Notes: a model not told the origin generated them from the sequence alone. DNA of 34,763 bases from an uncultured Caulobacterales bacterium (GCA_903858185.1 CAIOHT010000082.1:1-34763), one strand, 5' to 3'; shown: positions 1 to 8,442, counted from the first letter of the stretch. A program made the numbers and translations.

Positions 1-687
1 CGGCTCGGGACCCTGTTGGGCGAAGCGGGCATATCCGGCCCGGGCAGGGCGCGATCGATCCTGATTTTCCTGCGCTTCATCGGCTTCATCGAGTCCGTAC
101 AGGAGGTCGGAGACCACCGAACGCGGCGGTACCGGCCGACGGGGCGCATGATGGCGGCCTTCCATGAACGCTACCGTCGGGAACTGGAGGCCGGATCACC
201 GCTGGATCCGGTCATCGCGGCCGGTCGTGAGGCGCTGCATCGCCCGGAATTCTTCAGGGCCCTGGTAGCGGCGATGGGGGAGCTCAGCCTTGCGGGACTG
301 CAGGCCTACGCCCCCCGTGGAAAGAGCCTCGACGTCCTGTCTCACCAGTACGCCGGCATGACGGTGGTCGGCGAACTGATGGGTTCCTGCGAAACGCCGG
401 ATCAGCCGTTTCCACCGGTCGGACCGTGCCGCATTTCCGTGGCCGGGATCGCGAAGACTTGCGGGATCTCCCGCACCCAGGTCCGCCGCGTCCTGAAGTC
501 CGGCGCCGACGAGGGCTTTTTCGAACTTGCCGGCGAGGGTGAAATCACCCTGACGCCGTTGCTCGCCGAACATGTCGAGCTGCTGGTCGCCTGCACCTTC
601 ATCATGTTCCGCTGGTGCTGCGAGCAGGCCCTGGCGACGACCGGGCCTCGCAGCGTCCCTACGCCGCCGGACGCAGCTGCTGCTTGA
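1..687 (+). CDS. Winged-helix/HTH-type hypothetical protein, 5' end cut by window
   Basis: The frame is open from base 1, so the gene starts before the window; the first in-window start-like codon (TTG at 16) is unlikely to be real. About 228 residues are visible. Two segments look DNA-binding: an N-terminal stretch whose fold pattern resembles a winged helix (FLRFIGFIE, then RTRRYRPTGR), and a clearer helix-turn-helix near residues 148-178 (VAGIAKTCGISRTQVRRVL followed by GADEGFFE). This suggests a transcriptional regulator, but no named family is recognised and no ligand domain is evident. The last 29 bases overlap the 3' end of the convergent cckA gene, so the two transcripts are complementary at their ends. 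The tail is Pro/Ala-rich ([10 protein letters not shown]). I am fairly sure it is a real gene and unsure of its function. Confidence 0.7.
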   Translation, partial: RLGTLLGEAGISGPGRARSILIFLRFIGFIESVQEVGDHRTRRYRPTGRMMAAFHERYRRELEAGSPLDPVIAAGREALHRPEFFRALVAAMGELSLAGLQAYAPRGKSLDVLSHQYAGMTVVGELMGSCETPDQPFPPVGPCRISVAGIAKTCGISRTQVRRVLKSGADEGFFELAGEGEITLTPLLAEHVELLVACTFIMFRWCCEQALATTGPRSVPTPPDAAAA

Positions 688-2797
688 CCCGTTCGGCGAG
701 GGTCTTGATGTCGAGCGGCTTGGGCAGGAAGGACACGCCTGTCTCTCCCTCCAGCAGATCGGAGAACTCGGCCTCCGCATAGCCGCTGATGAACATCACG
801 GGCGCGTCGCCAAGGTGGATGCGCGCCTTCTTGAGCAGGGTCGGACCGTCCATGCCGGGCATCATCACATCGCTGATAAGCAGGTCGATCTCGCCGGCGT
901 TTTCCTCGGCCAGGATCAGGGCCTGTTCGCCGTCGGAGGCCTCGATCACCTCATAGCCGCGCTTGCGCAGCAGGGTGGCGGCGATGCCGCGCACGGCTTC
1001 CTCGTCCTCGACGAACAGGATCCGGCCGTTGCCAGACAGGTCCCGGGCCGGACGCGGCCGGGCCATGGTGGCCGCCGGGACCGACACCGGCCGGGGCGCG
1101 ATGGCGCTGGGAATGTGGACGGGCAGGAAGATGCGGAACGTCGCGCCCTCGCCGGGCCGGGACAGAACCTCGATCCAGCCGTCCGACTGCTTCACGATCC
1201 CGAACACCTGGGCGAGGCCCAGGCCGGTCCCCTCGCCCACCGCCTTGGTGGTGAAGAAGGGGTCGAAGATCTTGCCGATCACCGCGTCGGGGATGCCGGG
1301 ACCGTCGTCGGCCACCTCGATCATCGCCATCTCGCCCATCGGCGGACCGCCATAGCCGAGCGCGGCGGCCTCGGCGTAGGTCACCTTGGCGGTCTTGAGC
1401 CACACCTTGCCGCCGCCCTTGGCGCTGATCAGCGCGTCCTGGGCGTTGAGCGTCAGGTTCATGACCGCGATCTCGAGCTGGCCCTTGTCGGCCTTCACCA
1501 GCGGCAGGTCGCGCCCGTAGTCGGTATCGAGCCGGACGTTCTCGCGCAGCAACCGGCGCAGCAGGACCTCGAAGTCGCTGATCATCTCGCCGAGATCGAG
1601 GACCTCGCGCTGGACGGTTTCCTGACGGGAGTAGGTCTTCAGCTTGCGCACCAGATCCGCGGCGCGGGCCGAGGCCCCCTTGATAGAGGTCAGCCCTTCG
1701 TAGCTGGGGTCTCCCAGCGAATGGCGCTCCAGCAGCTCATCCAGGCGCAGCTGGATCGCGGTCAGCAGGTTGTTGAAGTCATGCGCGATGCCGGCGGCCA
1801 TCTGGCCGATTGCCTGCATCTTCATGCTCTGGGCGAGCTGCAGTTCGATCTGCTTCTGCTCGGTGACGTCGACCAGATAGGCGACCAGCCGGCCGTCGGT
1901 CCTCGCCAGATACAGGTGCGAAATCTGCATCGGATCATGGGCCAGCCGTACCTCGATCGGTCCGGCGCGCCCTTCCCCGGCGCCGAAGCCCGCGTCGATG
2001 CGCGAAGCGGGATCGATCAGATCGCCGAAGACCATGCCGGACGCGGCCTTGCCACCGGTCATGGCGGTGAGGGCCGGATTGGCCTCGACGATCACCGCGC
2101 CGAACACTTCAGGACCTTCGAGCATCGCCGCGCCGAAGGGCGAGGCGGCGGCGAAGGCATCGAGAACGGCGGGGCCGCTGGGAGATACGACCGCCGGCGG
2201 CGTCGCCGCAGCCGGGACGACGGCGACCGGCGCGGTAATCCGCAGGGTCTCGCCGGCGGCCGCGTCGAGTCGCAGCAGGAACCGGCCCGCGCCGAGAGGG
2301 GCGACCGACACCGGCCACTCCTCGCGGCCCACCTTGACGGCGGCGCGGCTGATCTCGCCCTTCCGGGCCTTGGCGAGCGCCGCGAACAGGCCCGGCGCGG
2401 CATGGCCGTTGCGGGGCAGCCGCTTCAGATCGCCGAGCGCCGCGCGCCAGGAGGCATTGGCCGCATGCACACGGCCGTCAGGGCCGGCGACCGCTGCCGC
2501 CTCGCTCAGGGCTTCGATAAAACTTTCCGCGCCTTCGTCGACGATCTCGACCGGGCGACTGGAATTGCGGAAGGCCAGCAGACCCAGGAAGGCGACGCCG
2601 GCCAGGCCGGACAGCAGCAGCGTGCTGGCAATCACTTCAGATCCCGCCCGCGCCAGCACGGGCACGGCGGCGAACCCCACGGCCAGCAGGAAAAACCCGC
2701 CGGCTGCGAGGGTCAGGGGATCGAAACGCCGCTCGCGCGGCTCTGACAGCGCAGGCTCGGTCATCAGTCCAGCCGGGGTGGCGGTCGAATCACTCAT
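659..2797 (-). CDS. cckA: Hybrid histidine kinase CckA, cell-cycle phosphorelay
   Basis: A 712-residue membrane hybrid histidine kinase. Two hydrophobic segments lie at about 28-50 and 55-76. A PAS-like region spans about 90-310. The HisKA box AHDFNN has H339 as phospho-acceptor, and the HATPase motifs are N-box LTLNAQDAL (N447/N451), G1 DDGPGIP (about 497-503), FDPFFTTK (511-518) and GEGTGLGLA (521-529). A C-terminal receiver has acidic residues E597/D598, phospho-acceptor D643 (ISDVMMPG), S671 and K693. In Caulobacter, CckA sends phosphate through ChpT to CtrA and CpdR, and at low c-di-GMP acts as kinase rather than phosphatase. The AHDFNN box and the position directly after flhB match the Caulobacter arrangement and set it apart from other hybrid kinases. 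It begins 12 bases after the flhB stop, so it is probably cotranscribed with fliQ-fliR-flhB. Confidence 0.94.
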   Translation of the reverse strand: MSDSTATPAGLMTEPALSEPRERRFDPLTLAAGGFFLLAVGFAAVPVLARAGSEVIASTLLLSGLAGVAFLGLLAFRNSSRPVEIVDEGAESFIEALSEAAAVAGPDGRVHAANASWRAALGDLKRLPRNGHAAPGLFAALAKARKGEISRAAVKVGREEWPVSVAPLGAGRFLLRLDAAAGETLRITAPVAVVPAAATPPAVVSPSGPAVLDAFAAASPFGAAMLEGPEVFGAVIVEANPALTAMTGGKAASGMVFGDLIDPASRIDAGFGAGEGRAGPIEVRLAHDPMQISHLYLARTDGRLVAYLVDVTEQKQIELQLAQSMKMQAIGQMAAGIAHDFNNLLTAIQLRLDELLERHSLGDPSYEGLTSIKGASARAADLVRKLKTYSRQETVQREVLDLGEMISDFEVLLRRLLRENVRLDTDYGRDLPLVKADKGQLEIAVMNLTLNAQDALISAKGGGKVWLKTAKVTYAEAAALGYGGPPMGEMAMIEVADDGPGIPDAVIGKIFDPFFTTKAVGEGTGLGLAQVFGIVKQSDGWIEVLSRPGEGATFRIFLPVHIPSAIAPRPVSVPAATMARPRPARDLSGNGRILFVEDEEAVRGIAATLLRKRGYEVIEASDGEQALILAEENAGEIDLLISDVMMPGMDGPTLLKKARIHLGDAPVMFISGYAEAEFSDLLEGETGVSFLPKPLDIKTLAERVKQQLRPAA

Positions 2798-2809
2798 GGA
2801 TGTTACTCG

Positions 2810-3913
2810 CTAAAGCGCCCGGGCGCGTGTGCCGGCGATTTTCGCCTGCCGGCGCTGGGCCGCGCCCATGATGAAGCCGATGACCTTGGCCACCGCCTCG
2901 AAGTGGGCGTCCGGAATCTGCTGGTCCACCTCGACGGCGGCATAGAGGGCGCGGGCCAGAGGGGCGTCCTCGATGACCGGCACGCCGTGCTCCTCGGCGA
3001 CCGCGCGGATGCGCAGCGCCAGATCGTCCATGCCCTTGGCGACGCACTCCGGTGCGGGCGTCACGCCCTGCTCGTAGCGCAGGGCCACGGCGTAGTGGGT
3101 CGGGTTCATCACCACCACGGTGGCATTGGGCACATTCTGCATCATCCGGCGGCGCGCGCGCTCGGCGCGGATCTGCTTTTGCTTGGCCTTTACGTGCGGG
3201 TCGCCGTCGGTCTGCTTGTATTCGTCCTTCAGCTCCTCGCGGGTCATGCGCATCTTCGCCATGAACTGCTGGCGCTGCCACAGCCAGTCGAGGAGCGCCG
3301 CCACCGCCAGGAAGGTGACCACGGCGTAGAACAGCGCCTTGAGCAGATCAGCGCTCATCGGCAGCATCGCGGCCGGGTCCATGGCCGCCAGCCGCTCCAG
3401 ATCTCCGGCCCGCGGGCTCAGTGCGAACCAGGCGACCGCGCCGGTGACGATGATCTTGATCGCCGACTTCAGGAAGTTGACCAGTCCCTCCGGCCCGAAG
3501 ATCCGCTTGAAGCCCTCGGCCGGCGAGATCTTCTTCAGTTCCGGTTTCATCTTCTCGCCGGTCCAGAGCAGACCCGTCTGGAAGACGCCGCCGGCGATGC
3601 CGGCAAGGGCGGCGCCGACCATGACCGTGATCAGGATCGGGGCGGCGGCCCAGCCCGTTTCCCTTGCGACCAGCATGATCCCGCCGCCGGAGATATCGAT
3701 GCTCGAGGGGTGGGCGATGTAGGGCAGCAGCCGGATCGCCAGATCCTGCACCATCCAGCCGCCGCCGATCGCCAGCACGCCGAAGGCCCCGAGCAGCGAG
3801 GCCAGCTGGGTGACGTCCTGGGACCGGGCGACGTCGCCCTTCCTGCGGGCTTCGTCGAGCTTGCGGGGTGTCGGTTCCTCCGACTTCGATGCGGCGTCGT
3901 TGTCTTCGGCCAT
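2810..3913 (-). CDS. flhB: Flagellar export switch protein FlhB
   Basis: A 367-residue inner-membrane component of the flagellar type III export gate. It controls the change from rod/hook to filament substrates through self-cleavage. The N terminus (EEPTPRKLDEARRKGDVARSQ) is typical of the family, about four membrane segments occupy residues 35-210, and the autocleavage motif NPTH is at 270-273 (VVMNPTHYAVALRY). The cytoplasmic C-terminal domain follows, with a short Arg/Ala tail. The ATG abuts the fliR stop codon with no spacer, pointing to translational coupling, and cckA follows 12 bases after the stop. Length and motifs are normal. Confidence 0.97.
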   Translation of the reverse strand: MAEDNDAASKSEEPTPRKLDEARRKGDVARSQDVTQLASLLGAFGVLAIGGGWMVQDLAIRLLPYIAHPSSIDISGGGIMLVARETGWAAAPILITVMVGAALAGIAGGVFQTGLLWTGEKMKPELKKISPAEGFKRIFGPEGLVNFLKSAIKIIVTGAVAWFALSPRAGDLERLAAMDPAAMLPMSADLLKALFYAVVTFLAVAALLDWLWQRQQFMAKMRMTREELKDEYKQTDGDPHVKAKQKQIRAERARRRMMQNVPNATVVVMNPTHYAVALRYEQGVTPAPECVAKGMDDLALRIRAVAEEHGVPVIEDAPLARALYAAVEVDQQIPDAHFEAVAKVIGFIMGAAQRRQAKIAGTRARAL

Positions 3914-4666
3914 CTAGCTGAAGACCCCCAGAAGCTCGCGGTAGCGGCTCGACCAGACCATGCCGATCACGCCGAGACTGAGGGCGAAGACCGAGAGGCC
4001 GAGCAACACCGACAGCGGGGTGGCGACGAAGAAAATCTGGAACTGCGGCATGATCCGGCCGACCAGGCCTGCGGCGATGTTGAACACGATCGAGAACACG
4101 ATCACCGGCGCGGCCAGCTGAACGCCCAGGGCGAATGACCCGGCCACCGTCTGAACCGCCAGAGTCGCCGCATCGCCGACCATCAGGGGCGCGCCGAACG
4201 GAAACAGCCGGTAGGAGCTGAACATCGCGCCGAAGAACATGTGGTGCAGGTCGGTGGTCATCACCAGCACCGTGCCGATCAGGGCCAGGAAGGTCGAAAT
4301 AGTCGTGCTGGGCGCGGCCTGGGCCGGGTTGGCGGTCTGGGCGAAACCCAGTGTCGTCTGGATGGAGATGATTTCGCCGGCCGTGGTCAGCGACGACAGG
4401 AACAGCCGCAGGATCGAGCCCATCATCAGGCCAATCAGGGTCTCGCGGATCACCGCGCCGGCGCCGTCGCCCATGGTCGCGGGCACGACGACGCCGTTCG
4501 CCACCAGCGGCGTCAGCAACAGGGACATCAGCAGGGCGAACGCCAGCCTGATGCGGGGCGGGACGCTGGCGTCGCCGAGGCCGGGCACGAGCATGACCAT
4601 CGCCCCGATCCGCGCGAACACGAGACCGGCGGCATAGACCTGGGCGGCTGTGGCGTAGCTCTCCAC
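3914..4666 (-). CDS. fliR: Flagellar export gate protein FliR
   Basis: A 250-residue integral membrane protein of the export gate, which forms the FliP5Q4R1 complex in the basal body. The sequence is hydrophobic throughout, with about six membrane segments. It contains family-typical stretches such as FARIGAMVMLVPGLGD near the N terminus and GEIISIQTTLGFAQTANP mid-protein. The chosen start is GTG at 4666, four bases after the fliQ stop. It keeps the usual N-terminal helix; the next ATG lies inside the first membrane segment and would truncate it. It sits in the order fliQ-fliR-flhB-cckA with almost no spacing, so one transcript is expected. Confidence 0.96.
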   Translation of the reverse strand: MESYATAAQVYAAGLVFARIGAMVMLVPGLGDASVPPRIRLAFALLMSLLLTPLVANGVVVPATMGDGAGAVIRETLIGLMMGSILRLFLSSLTTAGEIISIQTTLGFAQTANPAQAAPSTTISTFLALIGTVLVMTTDLHHMFFGAMFSSYRLFPFGAPLMVGDAATLAVQTVAGSFALGVQLAAPVIVFSIVFNIAAGLVGRIMPQFQIFFVATPLSVLLGLSVFALSLGVIGMVWSSRYRELLGVFS

Positions 4667-4670
4667 CCGC

Positions 4671-4934
4671 CTACATCGCCGCGATGCGGGCGACGATATG
4701 GTTCATGAAATTGCCCATCAGGGCGCCCATGAGCGGCAGGAAGATCAACAGGGAGACAAAGATCGCCACGATCTTGGGCGCATAGACCAGGGTCGCTTCC
4801 TGGATCTGCGTCAGGGCCTGGAACAGGCCGATGCCGACACCGACGATCAGGCCGACGATCAGCACCGGCGCCGACAGCTGCAGCGTCAGCCAGATAGCGT
4901 CGCGACCAACGTCAAGAACCTCGGCGCCGTTCAT
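4671..4934 (-). CDS. fliQ: Flagellar export gate protein FliQ
   Basis: An 87-residue protein with two membrane helices (about 16-38 and 53-75) joined by the conserved loop ALTQIQEATLVYAPKI, as expected for FliQ. It assembles with FliP and FliR into the helical export gate. It is the first gene of the fliQ-fliR-flhB-cckA run. A CtrA-like site lies 56-70 bases upstream of its ATG, in keeping with its early-class flagellar status in Caulobacter. Confidence 0.96.
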   Translation of the reverse strand: MNGAEVLDVGRDAIWLTLQLSAPVLIVGLIVGVGIGLFQALTQIQEATLVYAPKIVAIFVSLLIFLPLMGALMGNFMNHIVARIAAM

Positions 4935-4989
4935 GTAAGGGCCTCACTCGGGAATCTGCAGAACCGACCCTCACACTCGCCGTTTATGG

Positions 4990-5004
4990 TTAATGCCGCT
5001 TTAC
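4990..5004 (-). promoter_or_regulatory. CtrA-like box upstream of fliQ
   Basis: On the minus strand the site reads GTAA, seven bases, then TTAACC. The CtrA consensus is TTAA-N7-TTAAC, so one half is perfect and the other has a single mismatch. It lies 56 bases upstream of the fliQ ATG, a suitable distance for a CtrA box overlapping a -35 region. It also lies just 5' of the divergent kinase gene and overlaps that frame's first in-frame ATG (4993), which argues for the later kinase start. CtrA binding is inferred from the motif and from the known class II control of fliQ in Caulobacter. Confidence 0.6.
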
Positions 5005-5034
5005 GGACGGCGCGGCGCGGACCAGCCTCGAAGG

Positions 5035-5832
5035 ATGATTTCGTCTGCCCTGCTTGATGCTGTCCGCGACCTGGCGTCCGCCAGGGCTGCGCCAGGGCGG
5101 ACGCCGCTGATCGGGATCTCGGGGCCCCAGGGGTCTGGCAAGACGACCCTCGCGCGGGCTGCAGCCCAACGACTGAACGGCGCCGCCTTCTCGCTGGACG
5201 ACGTCTACCTGACCCGGGCCGAGCGATCGAACCTGGCGCGGTCGGCGCATCCCCTGTTCACGGTGCGCGGCCCGCCCGGGACCCACGACCTGGACCTGGC
5301 GGAGCGCACGGTCGCGGCGCTGCGCGCGGCGGGGCCGGAGACGCGCACACCCCTGCCCGCCTTCGACAAGCTCGCGGATGACCGCCTGCCGACGAGCGCC
5401 TGGCCGATCTTCCACGGGAAGCCGGGCGTGATCCTGATCGACGGCTGGTGTCTGGGCGCCACCCGGCAGTCACCGGAGGCGCTGGCCCGCCCCGTCAACG
5501 CGCTGGAGCGCGAGGAGGATCAGAATGCGGTCTGGCGCAATGCGGCGGACGCGGCCCTGGCCGGCCCCTACCAGGCCTTCTTTCGCGGTTTCGACGCGAT
5601 GATCGTGCTGACGCCGCCGTCGTTCGAGGTCGTGCTGGACTGGCGTTGCGAGCAGGAGGCGGGCCTGCTGGGGATCGCGCCGGGCGCATTGCCGCCGGCC
5701 CGGCGCAACGCACTGGGCCGGTTCATCGAGCATTTCGAGCGGATTACCCGCCATATGCTGGACGGCGGCGTGAAGGCTGATGTGATCGTGCATCTGGGCC
5801 AGGATCGCGAAGTGCTTCGGATCGAATCCTGA
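5035..5832 (+). CDS. P-loop kinase, D-glycerate 3-kinase-like
   Basis: A predicted cytoplasmic kinase of 265 residues. The Walker A motif GPQGSGKT is at 30-37, SLDDVY (53-58) follows like the metal/substrate region of the glycerate kinase and uridine kinase group, and HPLFTVRGPPGTHD comes next. IDGWCLG and PSFEVVLDWRCEQE match the plant/proteobacterial D-glycerate 3-kinase family (ATP + D-glycerate to 3-phosphoglycerate). The ATG at 5035 was preferred to the in-frame ATG at 4993, because the earlier one falls inside the fliQ CtrA box and adds a low-complexity leader. AAGG sits directly against the chosen ATG, so the ribosome site is not convincing for either. The exact substrate is inferred. 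The gene is divergent from fliQ and convergent with fliE. Confidence 0.82.
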   Translation: MISSALLDAVRDLASARAAPGRTPLIGISGPQGSGKTTLARAAAQRLNGAAFSLDDVYLTRAERSNLARSAHPLFTVRGPPGTHDLDLAERTVAALRAAGPETRTPLPAFDKLADDRLPTSAWPIFHGKPGVILIDGWCLGATRQSPEALARPVNALEREEDQNAVWRNAADAALAGPYQAFFRGFDAMIVLTPPSFEVVLDWRCEQEAGLLGIAPGALPPARRNALGRFIEHFERITRHMLDGGVKADVIVHLGQDREVLRIES

Positions 5833-5845
5833 CGCGGAAGCGACT

Positions 5846-5877
5846 CTCGCCACCCCGGCACAAACACCCGGGGCGAG
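5846..5877. terminator. Hairpin between convergent kinase and fliE genes
   Basis: The arms CTCGCC (5846-5851) and GGCGAG (5872-5877), plus inner CCGG (5855-5858) pairing with CCGG (5868-5871), give a GC-rich hairpin with a small bulge and a loop of about nine bases. It lies in the 81-base gap between two convergent genes and could end transcription from both sides. There is no clear T tract, so it is either a weak intrinsic terminator or an RNA-stabilising structure. Confidence 0.4.
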
Positions 5878-5913
5878 CGCGTCGCTATGCTTCGTTCAGG
5901 CTCGCGAAAGCCG

Positions 5914-6219
5914 TCAGATCGGCATCCGCATGATTTCCTGATAGGCCGAGATCACCTGGTCGCGGACGGCCATGACCGTCTCCAGGCTCGCTTCCGCGGA
6001 CGAAATGGCGGTGACGACGTCGATCAGTTCGGCCTTGCCGGCCACCTGGGCGGCCATCTGGGTCTCGGCGTTCTTCGACGCCTTCATGGCATCGCCCATC
6101 ACCGACTTGAGCAGGTCGCCGAAGTCCTGGCCGCTCGCGGCGGCCGGCGCGGCGCCGCCCAGCGTTACGCCACTGCCGGCGGCGGCATAGGCCTTGGCGG
6201 CGGCCATGGCGGTCATCAT
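5914..6219 (-). CDS. fliE: Flagellar hook-basal body protein FliE
   Basis: A 101-residue protein that links the MS ring to the proximal rod and is an early export substrate. An Ala/Gly-rich N terminus precedes [20 protein letters not shown], and the C-terminal part has the family signature [32 protein letters not shown] (conserved T, S, A, E, V, R and Y positions), ending in MRMPI. It is the last gene of flgB-flgC-fliE, starting 11 bases after the flgC stop. The start is one of two adjacent ATG codons (6219 or 6216), which makes no practical difference. Confidence 0.95.
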   Translation of the reverse strand: MMTAMAAAKAYAAAGSGVTLGGAAPAAASGQDFGDLLKSVMGDAMKASKNAETQMAAQVAGKAELIDVVTAISSAEASLETVMAVRDQVISAYQEIMRMPI

Positions 6220-6230
6220 GGCTCAGGCCC

Positions 6231-6650
6231 CTATTTCTTGAGCAGGTCGAGGGTGCGCATTTCCATGGCGCGCGCCGTCTCGATCACGTTGAGGTTGGCC
6301 TCGTAGGCCCGCTGGGCTTCCTTCATGTCGAGCGCCTCGATCAGCGAGTCGACATTGGGCAGCTTCACATAGCCTTGCGGGTCAGCGGCCGGGTGGCCGG
6401 GGTCATAGGTTGTGCGGAACGCGCGCTGGTCGGGTTCGACGCGGCTCATCCGCACGCCCTCGCCGCCGCCGACGGCGCGGGGCTCGAAGACTGGCACCTG
6501 ACGGCGGTAGGGATCGCCGCCGGCCGTGCGCGCGGTCGAGTTCGCGTTGGCAAGGTTCTCGGCGATGATCCGCATCCGCGACTGCTGGGCGCGCATCGCG
6601 GAGGCGGCGACCGCCATGGCGGCATCGGACTGGGATCGGATCTCGGCCAT
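6231..6650 (-). CDS. flgC: Flagellar proximal rod protein FlgC
   Basis: A 139-residue rod protein. The N terminus has the rod/hook family motif (MRIIAENLANANSTART) and the C terminus has VDSLIEALDMKEAQRAYEAN followed by MEMRTLDLLKK, which forms the paired N/C helices of axial proteins. The middle has DPYRRQVPVFEP, typical of FlgC. It is exported by the flagellar type III system without a cleaved signal. It starts 11 bases after flgB with GAGGA just upstream of its ATG, consistent with operon expression. Confidence 0.96.
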   Translation of the reverse strand: MAEIRSQSDAAMAVAASAMRAQQSRMRIIAENLANANSTARTAGGDPYRRQVPVFEPRAVGGGEGVRMSRVEPDQRAFRTTYDPGHPAADPQGYVKLPNVDSLIEALDMKEAQRAYEANLNVIETARAMEMRTLDLLKK

Positions 6651-6661
6651 CTAGTCCTCGC

Positions 6662-7084
6662 TCAGCGGCCCGGCGGACGGGCCGCCATCCGCAGAAGGGT
6701 CATGGATTTCTGGTAGAAACCGATCGCGGCGTCGTACTCCATCCGCGACTGGTTCATCTTGATCATCTGGTCCTCGAGGACCACGGCATTGCCGTCCAGC
6801 GTGGTCTCGGAGTCCGCGCCGACCGTCGAGCGGAAGGCGCCGGCGCCACCCATCCGCCGCGCGGAGCCAGGCATGTGCGCGGGCGCGGTCTGGGACGGCT
6901 GCATCATCGCCATCCCGGCCTGCGACTGCAGCTGGGCGGAAAACGCGAAGGCCTTCAGATCCCGCGGCGCGTAACCCGGCGTATCGGCATTGGCCACGTT
7001 CTGGGCGATCACGCGCTGCCGCTCGCCCAGATAGCCGAGGCGCTGGCGGAGCATGGCGAACAGCGGAATGCCGGAAATGTCCAT
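6662..7084 (-). CDS. flgB: Flagellar proximal rod protein FlgB
   Basis: A 140-residue rod protein, first gene of flgB-flgC-fliE. It carries the axial-protein motif RVIAQNVANADTPGYAPRD near residues 23-42 and a C-terminal helix region (DQMIKMNQSRMEYDAAIGFYQKS). The Gln- and Met-rich middle (QLQSQAGMAMMQPSQ) is usual for Caulobacter FlgB. The ATG at 7084 lacks a clear Shine-Dalgarno site and lies only 25 bases from the CtrA-type box at 7110-7124. If that box overlaps the -35 region for flgB, the message would have almost no leader. Confidence 0.94.
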   Translation of the reverse strand: MDISGIPLFAMLRQRLGYLGERQRVIAQNVANADTPGYAPRDLKAFAFSAQLQSQAGMAMMQPSQTAPAHMPGSARRMGGAGAFRSTVGADSETTLDGNAVVLEDQMIKMNQSRMEYDAAIGFYQKSMTLLRMAARPPGR

Positions 7085-7109
7085 CGTCGGTCATGGTGAA
7101 CAAACAGGG

Positions 7110-7124
7110 TTAATCGCACCTTAA
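7110..7124. promoter_or_regulatory. Perfect CtrA-type box between flgB and fliO
   Basis: TTAA at 7110-7113, seven bases, then TTAA at 7121-7124. On the minus strand it reads TTAA-N7-TTAACC, an exact match to the CtrA consensus. It is the only such palindrome in the 100-base gap between the divergent flgB and fliO genes. It lies 25 bases upstream of flgB and 60 bases upstream of fliO, so it could serve one or both. Regulation by CtrA is inferred from motif quality and from the adjacent early flagellar genes. Confidence 0.72.
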
Positions 7125-7184
7125 GGGTTGCAGCGCAGAGCATGGAGGCAGTGTTCCACCCCTCGCGTTCGGGCCGCCCGCCTC

Positions 7185-7481
7185 ATGGATTTCCTCGAGA
7201 TCATCCGCATGCTCGCCGCGCTGCTGGTGACGGTCGGCCTGATCCTGCTTGCGTCCTGGGCCATGCGCCGGTTCGGCCCCGACGCCATGTCGCGCCTGCA
7301 GGTCTCGCGCAAGGAGCGCCGCCTGACGCTGGTCGAAACCCTGGTGCTGGATCCCGCCCGCCGGCTGGTGCTGGTGCGGCTCGACGACGAGGAGCGGCTG
7401 ATCCTGCTGGGTGAAGGCCGCACCCTGGAAACCCTCAAGGCGCCGCCGCGCCGTCGCAAGCCGCCGGAGACCGCCGCCTGA
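7185..7481 (+). CDS. fliO: Flagellar biosynthesis protein FliO
   Basis: A 98-residue protein with one N-terminal membrane helix (about residues 7-25) and a short cytoplasmic domain (LVETLVLDPARRLVLVRLDDEERLILLG) characteristic of FliO, which helps assemble the FliP ring. It ends in a basic Pro/Arg tail. The start is the ATG at 7185; the longer frame from a TTG at 7128 would add a leader unlike the family and run close to the CtrA box. No good ribosome site precedes the ATG. Its stop overlaps the fliP start (TGATG), so the two are translationally coupled. Confidence 0.87.
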   Translation: MDFLEIIRMLAALLVTVGLILLASWAMRRFGPDAMSRLQVSRKERRLTLVETLVLDPARRLVLVRLDDEERLILLGEGRTLETLKAPPRRRKPPETAA

Positions 7482-8293
7482 TGCGCGCCGCCCTCACCCG
7501 CCTCTGGAAAGCCGTCATCGGCGTGAACCGCGAGGACCTGCGCCGCGCGGCCCTGCTGTCGTTCGGCGTGACGGTCGCCACCATGATCCTGCCGGCGGTC
7601 GCCCTGGCCCAGGCGGTCAACATCGATCTGGGCACCGGCGCGGGCCTGACCGAGCGGGTCGTGCAGCTGATCGGCCTGCTGACGGTGCTCTCGCTGGCCC
7701 CGTCGATCGTGATCATGACCACCAGCTTCGTGCGGATCACGGTGGTGCTGAGCCTGCTGCGCACGGCGCTCGGCCTGCAGCAGAGCCCGCCGAACGCGGT
7801 GCTGATCAGCCTGGCGCTGTTCCTGACGGCCATCGTCATGGGCCCGACCCTGCAGCGCAGCTACGACGAGGGCATCCGGCCGTTGCTGGACCAGCAGATG
7901 GAACTGCCGCAGGCGTTCGAGGCGGCCGGCGACCCGGTGAAGGAATTCATGCTGGCCCAGGTCGACCGGGAAGACCTGGCCCTGTTCGTGCGGCTCTCGA
8001 AGATCGAAAAGCCCGCGACCGCCGCCGACACACCGCTGCGCGTGGTTACGCCGGCCTTCATGATCAGCGAGCTCAAGCGCGCGTTCGAGATCGGCTTCCT
8101 GCTGTTCGTGCCCTTCCTGGTCATCGACCTTGTCGTGTCCAGCGTGCTGATGAGCATGGGCATGATGATGCTGCCGCCGGTGGTGATCAGCCTGCCGTTC
8201 AAGCTGATCTTCTTCGTGCTGGTCGACGGCTGGCGGCTGGTGGCGGGGTCGCTTGTCGAGAGCTTCCACCAGGTGCCGGTGACGCCGGGGTAG
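7481..8293 (+). CDS. fliP: Flagellar export gate protein FliP
   Basis: A 270-residue export-gate protein. The N-terminal cleavable-type signal (hydrophobic 22-43, ending VALAQA) is normal for FliP. Family signatures follow: LAPSIVIMTTSFVRITVVLSLLRTALG with QQSPPNAVLISLALFLT, and the C-terminal block LKRAFEIGFLLFVPFLVIDLVVSS with MGMMMLPPVVISLPFKLIFF. The protein forms the central pentameric gate with FliQ and FliR. It overlaps fliO by one base at the start. No further flagellar gene follows on this strand; the next gene begins 149 bases later with its own ribosome site. Confidence 0.97.
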   Translation: MRAALTRLWKAVIGVNREDLRRAALLSFGVTVATMILPAVALAQAVNIDLGTGAGLTERVVQLIGLLTVLSLAPSIVIMTTSFVRITVVLSLLRTALGLQQSPPNAVLISLALFLTAIVMGPTLQRSYDEGIRPLLDQQMELPQAFEAAGDPVKEFMLAQVDREDLALFVRLSKIEKPATAADTPLRVVTPAFMISELKRAFEIGFLLFVPFLVIDLVVSSVLMSMGMMMLPPVVISLPFKLIFFVLVDGWRLVAGSLVESFHQVPVTPG

Positions 8294-8442
8294 ACCGGGA
8301 CCTCCCGATTGACACCCGGCGGCCAGGCATGGCCCCCTTCAACCTTCATCGAAGGGCGGCCTGAAATGCACAACGAGGATGATGTCGCTTCGGGGAAGCG
8401 GATCCGGGAACCATCGACCGGCATGCTCGTGGAGGGGCGGGC

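Noticed and set aside
572-2746. A 724-codon open frame on the plus strand across cckA
   Set aside because: It is antisense to a clearly recognised kinase. Its composition (long His/Arg/Gly/Asp-rich runs) is what high-GC antisense frames give.
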